DNA of 64,000 nt from Acidobacteriaceae bacterium (GTDB taxonomy: Bacteria; Acidobacteriota; Terriglobia; Terriglobales; Acidobacteriaceae): contig JASHPJ010000012.1 in assembly GCA_030038195.1 (NCBI GenBank), forward strand, positions 1-64,000. Reading direction: 5' to 3'. Shown one piece after another: positions 9,461 through 18,467 of this stretch (position 1 is the first letter of the stretch; the number at the start of each line of letters is the position of its first letter). The notes under the pieces were generated by a model. It saw only the letters and a program-made list of their open reading frames with translations, did not search any database and was not told where the DNA came from. The translations under genes were made by a program, and so were the position numbers.

Positions 9461-9829
9461 CTATGTGACCGTGAAGTTGACCTTTTTGGCCGACCCCAGT
9501 TGTACGGGCTTCCGATAGGGGCGCTGATATTCCCGCACTACACCGTAGTTGATAGTTGATAGTCGATCGACTTGGTACTGAACCTGCACATTGATGCCCA
9601 GCAATACGCCATGAAGTTCGTTGAGGGCGGGAGGCGTGGGTCAGGCTTGCCTGCTGAGCACAGAACTGAATGCCTGCCATTTGTTGTCTCCTTGTAGCTG
9701 AAATCGCACGGCTTCTGTGTTGCAATCATTGATGAGCCGCTGTCCAGAAACATCCCTTATCGCGCTTGTGGGGACGTTTTCCATGTAACATTGGCGCCGC
9801 GAGCAGAAGAATTTCAAGCCAATTCTCAA
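9461..9829 (-). pseudogene. Decayed C-terminal remnant of a secreted protein, not identified
   Basis: One reverse-strand frame reads about 120 codons interrupted by a TGA at 9643-9641. Its parts are AIRDVSGQRLINDCNTEAVR, then PALNELHGVLLGINVQVQYQ and VVREYQRPYRKPVQLGSAKK, ending VNFTVT and TAG at 9463-9461. Alternating hydrophobic residues suggest a beta-sandwich tail. No start or ribosome binding site is visible. The rest of the 9830-10256 stretch holds only a TTGACT near 10045 as a possible -35 box for the next gene. Confidence 0.3.
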
Positions 9830-10256
9830 TGCGCATAATTATGGCCACCCCCTGTTATGATGTCAATAGAAAGTTTTCACGATAGCAGGAAAACTTTAAT
9901 CTAACCATTAGAGGCTTTGGCCTAATGTGTCTTCATTCTGGACCCAGATGAGCACTAGTAAAAGGCTTATCCTGGCAGATTTCCTCCAGATCCATGATTC
10001 TCAACTGCTGAGTCGGTAATATTGCTTGTCCTACAGATTTTTTTCTTGACTTCGATCAACGACTCACCTCATTCTCATATGGAGTTCATGCTTCGATTCG
10101 CGCGGTCCTACAGTTGTCCGTGAGAATTACGGCACCCGCGGAATCGCCGAGACGGATATTCCCCGGTCCTTGCCTTTCAGGAACTCGCAAGTCGTTTTGA
10201 TACTGCAAGTTTTTGAATTTACGCGTCGCTTGATACCAGCATCATGAGGAGTTCCA

Positions 10257-11570
10257 ATGAAGTTTTCGATTAAGAGAGCCCTATCTGTCTGGGCCATTTT
10301 GCTCTTTGGCGCGACCTCCATCCTCACGAGCCAGGAAAATCATCCCCCGGTTCTGCACGCCACGACTTATAACTCGCACTTCCCCAAGGCCGCGGGTTTG
10401 GGCGAGTCTTACAACGGAATAGGCGTAGCGGATGACGGAACCATCTACTACGCAATCGATTCTCGTGCATACAACATCCCTGGGCAGATCTATTCACTGA
10501 ATCCGAAGACCGAGAAAATTACTCATATTGCGGATCTGAACACGGCAACGGGGCAGGGTGACATAAAGGCGGTCGCGCAAGGCAAGGTTCACGTTAATTT
10601 TATTGAGGATCAAGGAAAACTCTATTTCTCGACTCATCTTGGTTATTACAACGAATCCAGCGGCATCGAGAGGAGGGGCATTCCCCCTGATAGCTACAAC
10701 CCCTACCCGGGCGGCCATTTTATGTCTTACGACCTCCGGACGGGAACGTTCGAATCTTTAGCCATAGCGCCGCACGGCGAGGGAATTATCACCTTCAACA
10801 TGGATGTAAAACGGGGGCGGCTCTATGGCCTGACATGGCCGACAGGCCGCTTCCTGCGTTTCGATTTGAAGACGCGACAGTTGAAGGATCTCGGCTCCTC
10901 TTTCGATGCAGGAGAAGCCGGTGAGATCGGCAGCACTTATCGTGCGATCTGTCGTCGCATAGTTGTGGACCCCGATGACGGGTCGGTCTATTTCACCACG
11001 GGCGACGGGGCGATCCACGAATATCGCTATACGACCGATACAGTAGAAACGGTGCCACGAGTAAGTCTTCGCAAAGATTACTTTGGGCAGTTTGATCCAT
11101 CAAAGCACGGCATGGCTTACAACTGGCGCGCCGCCGTCTGGAATCCCAACGACCATACAATTTATGGGATAAATGGTGCCTCTGGTTACCTTTTCCGTTT
11201 TGATCCAACAACTCGGAAGGTTCGTGTCCTACAGCGGCTCACCTCAAAGCCATCTCAGGCCGCCGGTATGTTCGACAAAGTGGTATACGGCTATCTCGGG
11301 TTGGCGCTCGATGCCCGCAGCGATGTCCTGTACTATCTCACGGGCTCACCTCTTCCACCGGGATCGGGCCTGGCAGAGGGATCACACCTGATCACATATG
11401 ACATAGCCAAGGCGCAATATGAAGATCATGGACAGATTATCCTCGACAACGGTCAGCCTGCCGGAGATGAGCAGGCCTTGGTACTCGGCCACGATGGAAC
11501 GATCTACACATTAACGGAGATCCGTCGCGATGGACGGCATGAGATGGATCTCATTAGCTTTCGCCCTTAG
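10257..11570 (+). CDS. Secreted beta-propeller protein, function unknown
   Basis: A signal peptide (KRALSVWAILLFGATSILTS) is followed by about 410 residues of repeated blade-like units of the type 'DDGTIYYAIDS...GQIYSLNPKT', 'GRLYGLTWPTGRFLRFDLKT', 'DDGSVYFTTGDGAIHEYRYT', 'HTIYGINGASGYLFRFDPTT' and 'SDVLYYLTGSPLPP'. This pattern indicates a six- or seven-bladed propeller, as in SMP-30/gluconolactonase-like or oligogalacturonide-lyase-like proteins; no catalytic motif could be assigned. ATG follows AGGAG at 10245 by seven bases. The gene stands alone between convergent sugar-acid genes and a decayed stretch. A role in sensing or degrading extracellular oligosaccharides is inference from context. 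Confidence 0.6.
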   Translation: MKFSIKRALSVWAILLFGATSILTSQENHPPVLHATTYNSHFPKAAGLGESYNGIGVADDGTIYYAIDSRAYNIPGQIYSLNPKTEKITHIADLNTATGQGDIKAVAQGKVHVNFIEDQGKLYFSTHLGYYNESSGIERRGIPPDSYNPYPGGHFMSYDLRTGTFESLAIAPHGEGIITFNMDVKRGRLYGLTWPTGRFLRFDLKTRQLKDLGSSFDAGEAGEIGSTYRAICRRIVVDPDDGSVYFTTGDGAIHEYRYTTDTVETVPRVSLRKDYFGQFDPSKHGMAYNWRAAVWNPNDHTIYGINGASGYLFRFDPTTRKVRVLQRLTSKPSQAAGMFDKVVYGYLGLALDARSDVLYYLTGSPLPPGSGLAEGSHLITYDIAKAQYEDHGQIILDNGQPAGDEQALVLGHDGTIYTLTEIRRDGRHEMDLISFRP

Positions 11571-11753
11571 CAGATACCCACAACAAGAACATCGGCATGT
11601 CCGCCGATGCGACTTCCATAACCAAGGAAATTCCCCGGAGGCTTAACCATCTTCACGGTTGTTAAGCGTCCACCGAGCAGGACACCCCTCGGGCAGAGCC
11701 GCTGCGTCACAGACGCAGCGCGTCGTCGAAAACCGGATATGTGGCCCGCCACG

Positions 11754-12446
11754 CTACATGATTCCATGTAGGGCGAACGCCTCTGTGGCACTGATTCCGC
11801 TTTCAAGATCGCGTTTCACGGTCTTTTCGCCGCGCGCTTTTTCCAGGGCTCGATGAAAGACCTCGGATTCGGCGGCGGCGGGAACGACCAGGACCCCGTC
11901 AATGTCGCCAAAGACAATGTCGCCGGGATGAATCATCACGGCGCCTATCTCAATAGGAACCGTGTAGTCGTAAACCTTATAGCGAGGCGCCGAGTCCTGG
12001 CCGTACGATCCAAATCCGAAGGTCGGGAAATTCATGGCCAGGATCACTCGCGTATCGCGAACATAACCGTTCACGATGGCACCTCGTGCTCCGAGCCTGC
12101 GTGCGCGCGTGCTCATCATCTCACCCCACATCGCGTTGCGCGGAGAGGAGTCCGTGTTGAGATAGATCTCACCTGCACGCAGATCATCGAGAGCCTGGAG
12201 CATCAGGCCGAAGGAGCGTGCGCTCAGCGGATTCGCGCTACCCTCGACCTTTTCGGTAAAAACATCTCCGGACAGAACAGGCATTGCGCGCCCGATCACG
12301 ACCATCTCCGGATGCAGAGGACGGATGGCCGGGGGTAAAAATTGGTGTGTCAGGCCGATCTTGTCCATCACATCCCCAACCACACATGTGAACAATTCCC
12401 GCACCACAAGCTGAAACAGGTCATCATCGGATTTCCATAAGCTCAT
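11754..12446 (-). CDS. RraA-like aldolase/dimethylmenaquinone methyltransferase-family protein
   Basis: The 230-residue protein belongs to the RraA fold. It carries the signature GARGAIVNGYVRDT (glycine-rich turn followed by Arg-Asp, which bind the pyruvyl group and metal in HMG/CHA aldolases), with VVGDVMDKIG near the N-terminus and IHPGDIVFGDIDGVLVVP. In sugar-acid operons such proteins act as class II pyruvate aldolases on 2-keto-acid intermediates; true RNase E inhibition is unlikely here. GGAGG precedes the ATG by five bases. The gene is last of three in one direction, 26 bases after the enolase-superfamily dehydratase, which fits dehydration of a sugar acid followed by cleavage of the keto-acid. 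Confidence 0.8.
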   Translation of the reverse strand: MSLWKSDDDLFQLVVRELFTCVVGDVMDKIGLTHQFLPPAIRPLHPEMVVIGRAMPVLSGDVFTEKVEGSANPLSARSFGLMLQALDDLRAGEIYLNTDSSPRNAMWGEMMSTRARRLGARGAIVNGYVRDTRVILAMNFPTFGFGSYGQDSAPRYKVYDYTVPIEIGAVMIHPGDIVFGDIDGVLVVPAAAESEVFHRALEKARGEKTVKRDLESGISATEAFALHGIM

Positions 12447-12472
12447 CGAGTCCTCCGCAGGCGACGATGTCT

Positions 12473-13717
12473 TTATTCGAAAAACGGCTCACCGGACCGC
12501 GCATATTTGCGAGCGACCTCCTCATTCAGGGTGACACCCAGACCCGGACCTTCGGGCACGGTTATATACCCGTTCCGGATGAGAGGTCCATCCATGTTGA
12601 CGAGCAGATCATCCCAGAAGGGCAAGTCGCTCGCGTGGTACTCGAGCACGAGAAAGTTCGGGGTAGCGGCGCAGAAATGAACGGAGGCCATTGTGCCAAT
12701 CGGGCTGCTGATGTTGTGAGGCGCAATGGGAATGTTGCAACTGTCGGCGAAATCGCCGATGCGCCTCGCTTCATTCAGACCACCCACTTTCTGCAGGTCA
12801 GGACAAGCAATACTGAGTGCCTGCCGCTCCAGCAGCGGACGAAAACCTTCGAAGAGATAGAGATTTTCGCCGGTCGCAATCGGGGTCAAAGTAGACCGCG
12901 TCAGTTGTTTGAATTCCTCGATACTCCAGGGAGGGAGTGGATCCTCCATCCACATCAGCCGGAATTCCTCGAGGCCGGCGGCAAGTTTGCGGGCGTCACT
13001 CAAGTTCAGCCGCCAATGGCAATCCACGGCGATATCCAGGTCGCCCCCCCCCACCGCGTCGCGCACCCCGGCTACCAAACTGAGCATGTAATCAATCTGG
13101 CGGTTGCTGAGACAGCGGTTATGAGCATCAACACCGTAGGGGCTGGGCACATCAAGATCAAATTTGAGCGCCGTAAACCCCAGCACAGCCATCTGCTTTG
13201 CACGGGCACCGTACATTTCCGGGGTAAAGATAGCGGCATCGGTTGTGGCTTCGAAGAAACTCTTCGATTGATTGTGATCGCCCTGACTGGAAGCCCAGGA
13301 TGCATGCCTGGAATGCAGCACTGCGTCGAGGCTCTCAAGGCCTTCGCCCGCATGGCAATCAGCGTAGATACGGACTTTATCGCGGAACAACCCTCCCAGC
13401 AGTCGGTAGACAGGAACGCCCAGAGCCTTGCCGGTCAGGTCCCACAAAGCCATTTCGATACCGGTAATGGCGTTGTAGATCGTCCCTGCAACCGAGCCTG
13501 CACCGGAGGTGGCCCATTGGAGCCTGCGGAAGAGGGAACGAATATCGCGCGGATCGTGGCCGACAATCACGCGAGAAAGTTCGTGCAGCGTGCGCGTGAG
13601 TCCTGGAGCGAAGAAGCATTCGCCCAGGCCGCTGATACCTTCGTCCGTCTCGATGCGGACATACGTCCAGTCAAAATTTCCCTCAACAACGGCGGTCTTC
13701 AGTCCTGTAATCTTCAT
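12473..13717 (-). CDS. Mandelate racemase/muconate lactonizing-family sugar acid dehydratase
   Basis: This enolase-superfamily enzyme of 414 residues has the three metal ligands in order: IAVDCHW (Asp), MWMEDPLPP (Glu) and TPIATGENL (Glu). The histidine in IAPHNISSP is the usual acid of galactonate/gluconate-type dehydratases, and the second-strand lysine is in TALKFDLDVP. The N-terminal capping domain begins MKITGLKTAVVEGNFDWTYV. It probably removes water from an aldonic acid to give a 2-keto-3-deoxy acid; the exact substrate cannot be read from sequence. The start follows AGGGAG. It is 25 bases after the DUF4832 gene and 26 before the RraA-like gene, so the three are probably one transcript. 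Confidence 0.85.
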   Translation of the reverse strand: MKITGLKTAVVEGNFDWTYVRIETDEGISGLGECFFAPGLTRTLHELSRVIVGHDPRDIRSLFRRLQWATSGAGSVAGTIYNAITGIEMALWDLTGKALGVPVYRLLGGLFRDKVRIYADCHAGEGLESLDAVLHSRHASWASSQGDHNQSKSFFEATTDAAIFTPEMYGARAKQMAVLGFTALKFDLDVPSPYGVDAHNRCLSNRQIDYMLSLVAGVRDAVGGGDLDIAVDCHWRLNLSDARKLAAGLEEFRLMWMEDPLPPWSIEEFKQLTRSTLTPIATGENLYLFEGFRPLLERQALSIACPDLQKVGGLNEARRIGDFADSCNIPIAPHNISSPIGTMASVHFCAATPNFLVLEYHASDLPFWDDLLVNMDGPLIRNGYITVPEGPGLGVTLNEEVARKYARSGEPFFE

Positions 13718-13742
13718 AGCTCCCTGTTGTGCCGCAGTCAGC

Positions 13743-15320
13743 TCATCTTGTGTCCGACGGAGTTGCCGCCAATGTTTGATGTACCTTTACGTTGCCTAAG
13801 GGGTACCACCCATCGGCATCCATTCCCTGAATCGCCAGTTTGATTGCGGGTTTTCGGGTCGCCGGATCAACAATCGCGATGCTTAATTGATAATCCCCAT
13901 CGGGTAGATCGGCTGGAATGAAGACGGAGTTGTTGTACAGATTATCCCCAGGCATCCACGTTCGGATGTCGGCGTCCGTAATCATGACGGTGCTGGTTTG
14001 CTTGTTGCTCAAGTGCAATGCCAGCAGAAATTTTCGATAGCAGGGCGCATCTCCATCATTTTCCCACCATGAAGTAAATGCAATTTTCCTGTTCGGGCCA
14101 ATCATTCCTGGATAGGTAAACCGTCGCAGCGCGAAGCGGTATCCCATGTGTTTCAGCCAGCGATTCACCTCCGGCCATAAATCTTTTGGAACAGCCGAAG
14201 ACTTGGCATTGAATGATGAGACGTGCCACTTGATGGCTTGATTGATGATGTAGCGAATGTCCCAGCCCTCATCTTCCCATTTCTGCATTACCCAGCAGGC
14301 TTCCATCATGACTGGAGCTTTCTTCCAGGCATCCTGCAATCCGCTTCCAATAATGGACTCCGGATAAAGGTCGGTCATGTGGTTAAATGCTTTGCTGAAC
14401 CCGCCCATATCGCCCAGGCAATCGGCGTCCCATCCAACGTTTTCCTTCGACAGCGCGTATTCGGCGACTTTTGGATAGAAGGGCTGCAGAACCAGGGGAG
14501 TCTTGTGGAAGGAATCGACATAGCTGTCCACCAGTTGATGCATCACCTGAGTCGTCAGCATCGGCGTGCCGTCTCCTTCTCCCCACGGGCCGACAAAGGA
14601 AATATCGACGAGGTCCAGATCGGGGTCGCCATCATAGCGCGCGCCCAGTGCTCGAATCATGTCGCCGAAGAAGTGCGCATATGCTGGATTCATCGGATCG
14701 ACCATCCACTCCGGGTCATACGCAACCCAGTCGGGCTGGCTGATGGGCGACGTGCGATACCAGGACGAAGAGTGGCCCTGGGGGTTGGGAGCTTTGCGAA
14801 GAACTTCTCCCGTGATTTTTCTGTACCAGTCGGGAACATCGCTCTCCGGGCTGGTGCCGTACGGCGCGATAGCCAGTTGCAATGTCTGGTGGCGCGCGTG
14901 AGCGGTTTGCAGCGCATCGTCGAGCATGCGCCAGTTGTAAACTCCCTGCTCGGGCTCCACAAATCGCCAGTAGACGCGGAAATAGGCGATCGAGGTCATC
15001 GGATAACCTTTGACCTGGAGCATTCCATGGAAAGGCTGATGCTTCATCGGGAATCCCTCTGTCCAGCCGGTGTCGGCGTTCAGGCTGTCGCCGTTGAAGC
15101 GCTGGAACGTGGTGAACCCGATATCCGGATTAATGAGTACGCCGTCGAAAGGTTTTGACTTGACGACAATCGTTCCAACCGGCAAGTGCGCTAAGGCCGG
15201 TTCAGAGTTCGGCTTGACGACGATCGTTTCACCCGGCGATTGCGCGAAGAGCGGCCTGGAGTTTCCCATTGCGAGATACCCAGCACAAAGCAGAAGGAAG
15301 ACCAATTTCAAGCTGCGCAT
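13743..15320 (-). CDS. Secreted DUF4832 (glycosidase-like) protein
   Basis: A signal peptide (MRSLKLVFLLLCAGYLAMGN) is followed by a TIM-barrel-like region (FQRFNGDSLNADTGWTEGFP, SIAYFRVYWRFVEPEQGVYN, LDLVDISFVGPWGEGDG). The C-terminal domain (KHMGYRFALRRFTYPG, IAFTSWWENDGDAPCY, IPADLPDGDYQLSIAIVDP) matches the DUF4832 pattern seen in putative beta-galactosidase-like enzymes. AGGAGT five bases before ATG 15320 fixes the start and gives 525 residues; the frame extends to 15449 without support. It is the first gene of the dehydratase-aldolase unit, so the secreted protein probably releases the sugar or sugar acid that the unit degrades. Its promoter carries a LacI-type operator. Confidence 0.75.
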   Translation of the reverse strand: MRSLKLVFLLLCAGYLAMGNSRPLFAQSPGETIVVKPNSEPALAHLPVGTIVVKSKPFDGVLINPDIGFTTFQRFNGDSLNADTGWTEGFPMKHQPFHGMLQVKGYPMTSIAYFRVYWRFVEPEQGVYNWRMLDDALQTAHARHQTLQLAIAPYGTSPESDVPDWYRKITGEVLRKAPNPQGHSSSWYRTSPISQPDWVAYDPEWMVDPMNPAYAHFFGDMIRALGARYDGDPDLDLVDISFVGPWGEGDGTPMLTTQVMHQLVDSYVDSFHKTPLVLQPFYPKVAEYALSKENVGWDADCLGDMGGFSKAFNHMTDLYPESIIGSGLQDAWKKAPVMMEACWVMQKWEDEGWDIRYIINQAIKWHVSSFNAKSSAVPKDLWPEVNRWLKHMGYRFALRRFTYPGMIGPNRKIAFTSWWENDGDAPCYRKFLLALHLSNKQTSTVMITDADIRTWMPGDNLYNNSVFIPADLPDGDYQLSIAIVDPATRKPAIKLAIQGMDADGWYPLGNVKVHQTLAATPSDTR

Positions 15321-15495
15321 GCAAGACTCCTGAGCGATAATTTCCGATTCAATACCAGCCTTTCGATCGCAGCTGGTTTTTGCAGCCGGAAACCGTCGAG
15401 GCCACGCGATTGCGGCTTGCAGCTCTGACTTTTGTCGAATCGAAATCAATTATGGATACTTCCGTTTAACATCAGATCGGCTCTTTACCCGTTCC

Positions 15496-15541
15496 GGAAG
15501 CGCTTCCATGGATGTTGCAACCAAATGCGAGACATTGTCAA
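15496..15541 (-). promoter_or_regulatory. Promoter with LacI-type operator for the DUF4832 unit
   Basis: On the reverse strand TTGACA (15541-15536) is followed after 18 bases by CAACAT (15517-15512), and four bases later by the perfect 12-base palindrome GGAAGCGCTTCC (15507-15496). A palindrome right after the -10 box is a classical repressor position. The AAGCGCTT core is typical of LacI/GalR operators. The leader to the ATG is about 175 bases. Confidence 0.65.
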
Positions 15542-15724
15542 GCCGGTGTTCTTCCAGCCCCGTTTAAAAGGGATAACTGTACGATGATGGCTCATTCACC
15601 CAGAGACGAAGGATTACAACTCGTGTCCGGCAGGACATCCGCGAACCAGGCGTACTCCATCTCAAGATGCTGGTCAACCTCTGAATGCAAAACAGGTGAT
15701 CTCGCCTGCCAAATGCAAATTTGG

Positions 15725-15766
15725 TTGACAAAGCCGTTATCGAACCCAATAATGGGAAGCGCTTCC
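15725..15766 (+). promoter_or_regulatory. Promoter with LacI-type operator for the DUF4038 gene
   Basis: TTGACA (15725-15730), 17 bases, AATAAT (15748-15753), then after one base the same palindrome GGAAGCGCTTCC (15755-15766) found in the divergent promoter. Such placement would block transcription when a LacI-family protein is bound. The leader to the gene at 16001 is about 235 bases. No intact LacI-family gene is present in the window, so the cognate regulator must lie elsewhere. Confidence 0.65.
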
Positions 15767-16000
15767 TAGATGAGCTTCGATATTGGCGTCTTATCTGACC
15801 AAACTCGATATCCTTCCCGGTCAGTGACAGCTCCGTCTCTCTGCGCCGAATGCGCACACGGTGCAAATTGAATGGCGCAAACGGGCCTCAGCGCCTGGTC
15901 TTAGTTACCATGGGACAGTCGCTCAACATGAGAAGGAGTACGCGGCTCACTACAAGCAATTTCTAAGAACAGGAAACTAAACCGAATAGTTGCCGCCGCA

Positions 16001-17473
16001 ATGATGCAAAACGCGAAGCTGTACTCCCGTATTCTTCTCACGGTCCTTGCGGTCGCATTGTTGCACACATCGCTCCGTGCCCAGACTGGCGCCGTCACCG
16101 AATCTGTGGCTTCTGTGCAAGGCCTTCGCGTGAGCGCGAATCATCGCTATCTCGTCAAGCAGGATGGTACGCCCTTCTTCTATCTGGCGGACACCGCGTG
16201 GGAACTGTTTCATCGGTTGAACAGGGGCGAGATCGACTACTATCTACGCAATCGTGCGAACAAGGGCTTTACGGTCATCCAGGCCACGCTCCTGGCTGAG
16301 GATAACGGCATCTCTGTCAAGAACGCCGAAGGAGAGTTGCCCCTGCTCAACTTCAATCCCGCCACACCCAACGACAAGTATTTCCGCCTCGTGGACTACA
16401 CCGTCGACAAGGCCGCCGACGACGGTCTCTACATGGGACTGCTTCCTACCTGGGGATCGTGGGTCGACGGGAAGCCCCATCGTATCTGGGAAGGCCGACA
16501 GGTGTTCAACGCACGTAATGCTTATCTCTATGGCCTGTTTCTCGGCAAACGTTACGCCGCAAAACCCAACATCATCTGGATACTTGGCGGCGATAGAAGT
16601 CCCGTAGGCCACATGAAGATCTGGGACGCCATGGCCAAAGGCCTCAGAGAAGGTGACGGCGGAACGCATCTCATCACCTATCATCCGGGTGGTGGTACCT
16701 CGTCCTCGCAGTTTCTCTCCAAGACACCATGGTTGGATTTCAACATGCTCCAGGTTGGTCACTATCGCTATGACGATGACGACGCAGAAGCAGTGCAGCA
16801 CAATTACAATTCCCTACCCATGCGTCCGGTTGTCGACGGCGAAACAACCTATGAGGACATGCCGTTGGGCACGCTCCCCCAGAACCCACGATTTACGGCC
16901 TATGATGTGCGCAAAGCCGCGTACTGGGCAGTGTTCGCTGGAGCCATGGGTCACACTTACGGTCACAATAGTGTGTGGCAAATGTACCGAAAGGGCGACG
17001 TGCCCATCGACGGAGCAAGGATTGAGTGGATGAAAGCACTCGATGCCGAAGGCAGCTTGCAGATGGTTCACTTGCGGGACCTCATGGAGTCGCGCCCGTA
17101 TCTCACCCGCATTCCTGATCAGAGCCTGATTCTTCCCAACGCGCAGGCCATCGGACGCGACTCCGATCATGTCCAGATCACGCGTGACGGCACCGTCGGC
17201 AAGAACGATGCGACCTATACCTTTGTTTACCTTCCTATCCTCAAGATATTCGGCATCAACACAAGCGTCATTCCTTCTTCCACCCTCCGTGCATGGTGGT
17301 ACGACCCTCGCACCGGCGCATCCTTTCCGATTGGTGTTTTCACAAATCACGGCGACTTCTCGCCGAAAGGCGATCAGCTTCCCCAGGCATCGGAGGGAGG
17401 CCCCGACTGGGTCCTTGTCATCGACGATGCCTCAAAGGGCTACTCTACGCCTGGCCGCAAACTACATAACTGA
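16001..17473 (+). CDS. Secreted DUF4038 apiosidase-like glycosidase with collagen-binding-like C-terminal domain
   Basis: A signal peptide ending near SLRAQ is followed by the DUF4038 domain at about residues 40-370: SANHRYLVKQDGTPFFYLAD, DTAWELFHRLN, GFTVIQATLLAEDNGI, IIWILGGDRSP, and PVVDGETTYEDMP with a catalytic-type glutamate. This family includes the GH140 apiosidases, which act on apiose side chains of rhamnogalacturonan II. The last 90 residues (AWWYDPRTGASFPIG, EGGPDWVLVIDDASKGY) match the 'putative collagen-binding' domain usually found with it. Tandem ATGs occur at 16001 and 16004, with only a weak ribosome binding site. The gene is divergent from the DUF4832 unit and shares its operator, so both are probably induced by the same pectin-type sugar. 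Confidence 0.8.
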   Translation: MMQNAKLYSRILLTVLAVALLHTSLRAQTGAVTESVASVQGLRVSANHRYLVKQDGTPFFYLADTAWELFHRLNRGEIDYYLRNRANKGFTVIQATLLAEDNGISVKNAEGELPLLNFNPATPNDKYFRLVDYTVDKAADDGLYMGLLPTWGSWVDGKPHRIWEGRQVFNARNAYLYGLFLGKRYAAKPNIIWILGGDRSPVGHMKIWDAMAKGLREGDGGTHLITYHPGGGTSSSQFLSKTPWLDFNMLQVGHYRYDDDDAEAVQHNYNSLPMRPVVDGETTYEDMPLGTLPQNPRFTAYDVRKAAYWAVFAGAMGHTYGHNSVWQMYRKGDVPIDGARIEWMKALDAEGSLQMVHLRDLMESRPYLTRIPDQSLILPNAQAIGRDSDHVQITRDGTVGKNDATYTFVYLPILKIFGINTSVIPSSTLRAWWYDPRTGASFPIGVFTNHGDFSPKGDQLPQASEGGPDWVLVIDDASKGYSTPGRKLHN

Positions 17474-17577
17474 ATAGACTCGGTCCAGAGCTCCCCATCA
17501 CTTCCGGCTGGTCTCAAAATTATCAGAATGAAAAGCTTGGGACTACCGTAAGCGTCCGCTTGAGCTGCCCCCTTTGC

Positions 17578-17866
17578 TTAGTCCACGCAAGTGAGAGCGC
17601 TCGGGTTTGAGTTTAGCTGCGAAGTCTGCTCGCAGCCGCCGCCGGGGCTGTGCGAATGTGGAAAGCGTCTTTTGCTTTCCTCATTTGCATAGCCCGTTGC
17701 GAATTCCTCCGGCGTCCGATAGCCTAAGACGCTGTGCGGGCGTACCTGGTTGTAATCGATTCGCCAGCGTTCGATAGTTTCTCGTGCATCGTCCAGAGTG
17801 AGGAACCAGTGCTCGTTGAGACACTCCTCGCGGAACTTGCCGTGGAAGCTTTGCCTGCAGCCGACG
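17578..17866 (-). mobile_element. IS3-family transposase (orfB), C-terminal remnant
   Basis: The reverse strand reads QSFHGKFREECLNEHWFLTL, then DDARETIERWRIDYNQVRPH, SVLGYRTPEEFA and about 40 further residues to TAA at 17580-17578. These are the C-terminal motifs of IS3-family integrase-core transposases, including the late glutamate of the DDE triad (FREECLN). No upstream part is present: homology ends near 17866, where integrase sequence in the other orientation begins. This is a truncated remnant without function. Confidence 0.8.
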
Positions 17867-17945
17867 AGTTGCTGAAAATCATCTTTGCACCGCTATGATG
17901 GCGCCGGCACCCTGATCACCAGTAACAGGCCCGTTGATGACTGGG

Positions 17946-18098
17946 GCAAACTGCTTGGCGACCGTGCAGGGCATCCTGCGTCACAGCAAGATCCAGACGA
18001 CACTCGATCTTTACACGCAGGACGATAGCGACGAAAAGCAGGTAGCGCAAGGCGCCTTCCTAAGCGCGGTAGGGCTTGGAAGCCGTCTAGTGCAGTAA
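17946..18098 (+). mobile_element. Tyrosine recombinase (phage/island integrase), C-terminal remnant
   Basis: The forward frame reads VQGILRHSKIQTTLDLYTQD, then about 25 residues and TAA at 18096-18098. 'LRHSKIQTTLDLYTQ' is the end of a tyrosine-recombinase catalytic domain: the H of the RHR triad and the nucleophilic tyrosine. Everything before about 17946 has been lost, apparently replaced by the IS3 remnant. It ends 65 bases from the 3' end of tRNA-Asp, the normal place for an integrase that used the tRNA as attachment site, so an old genomic island ended or began here. Confidence 0.8.
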
Positions 18099-18163
18099 AA
18101 TTGTGGATCGGATTGTGGATTGTCACTGTGGGTGCCATCATTCCGTAAGTCTTTTGGAATGTA

Positions 18164-18240
18164 TGGCGGGGACGACGGGGCTCGAACCCGCGACCTCTGC
18201 CGTGACAGGGCAGCGCTCTGACCAACTGAGCTACGTCCCC
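18164..18240 (-). tRNA. tRNA-Asp (anticodon GUC)
   Basis: The reverse strand folds into a complete cloverleaf: acceptor GGGGACG paired with CGTCCCC, D-arm GCTC...GAGC, anticodon stem CTGCC/GGCAG with loop CTGTCAC (anticodon GUC), T-arm GCGGG-TTCGAGC-CCCGT, discriminator G and an encoded CCA at 18166-18164. It is 77 nt long. The 3' end faces the integrase remnant. Confidence 0.95.
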
Positions 18241-18467
18241 AGATTGTTTTTCAACAACTTGGTTATATGTCACATCGAATCAGGCGCTTCGCAGCTTGCG
18301 CTGTTTTCGCCTTCTTCTATCGTCGCGCTGCTGTGGACTCAATTTTGGGCTTCCGTGGACACCAAGTGGACACCAAATTGGACATCAAAATCGCCACGAC
18401 AACGACAGGATTCAGTTTATCAGAGTGGATAGGATTTTGGGTGTCCACTGGCAGTGCGGAACGGCAG

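Noticed and set aside
4917..9643. In-frame TGA codons in otherwise readable genes (4917-4919, 9643-9641), hinting at UGA recoding
   Set aside because: Intact genes of the window use TGA as a normal stop (for example the ATGA overlaps of hypC/hypD, hypD/hypE and hoxF/hoxU), and the same regions carry frameshifts and a TAG. Decay explains it better.
10040..10090. TTGACT at about 10045 as promoter of the propeller gene
   Set aside because: No acceptable -10 box at 16-18 bases; kept only as a remark.
17893..18273. A 126-codon reverse-strand reading frame containing DVAQLVRALPCHGRGRGFEP
   Set aside because: This peptide is the well-known translation of a tRNA gene; here it is read through tRNA-Asp and the integrase remnant, so it is not a protein.
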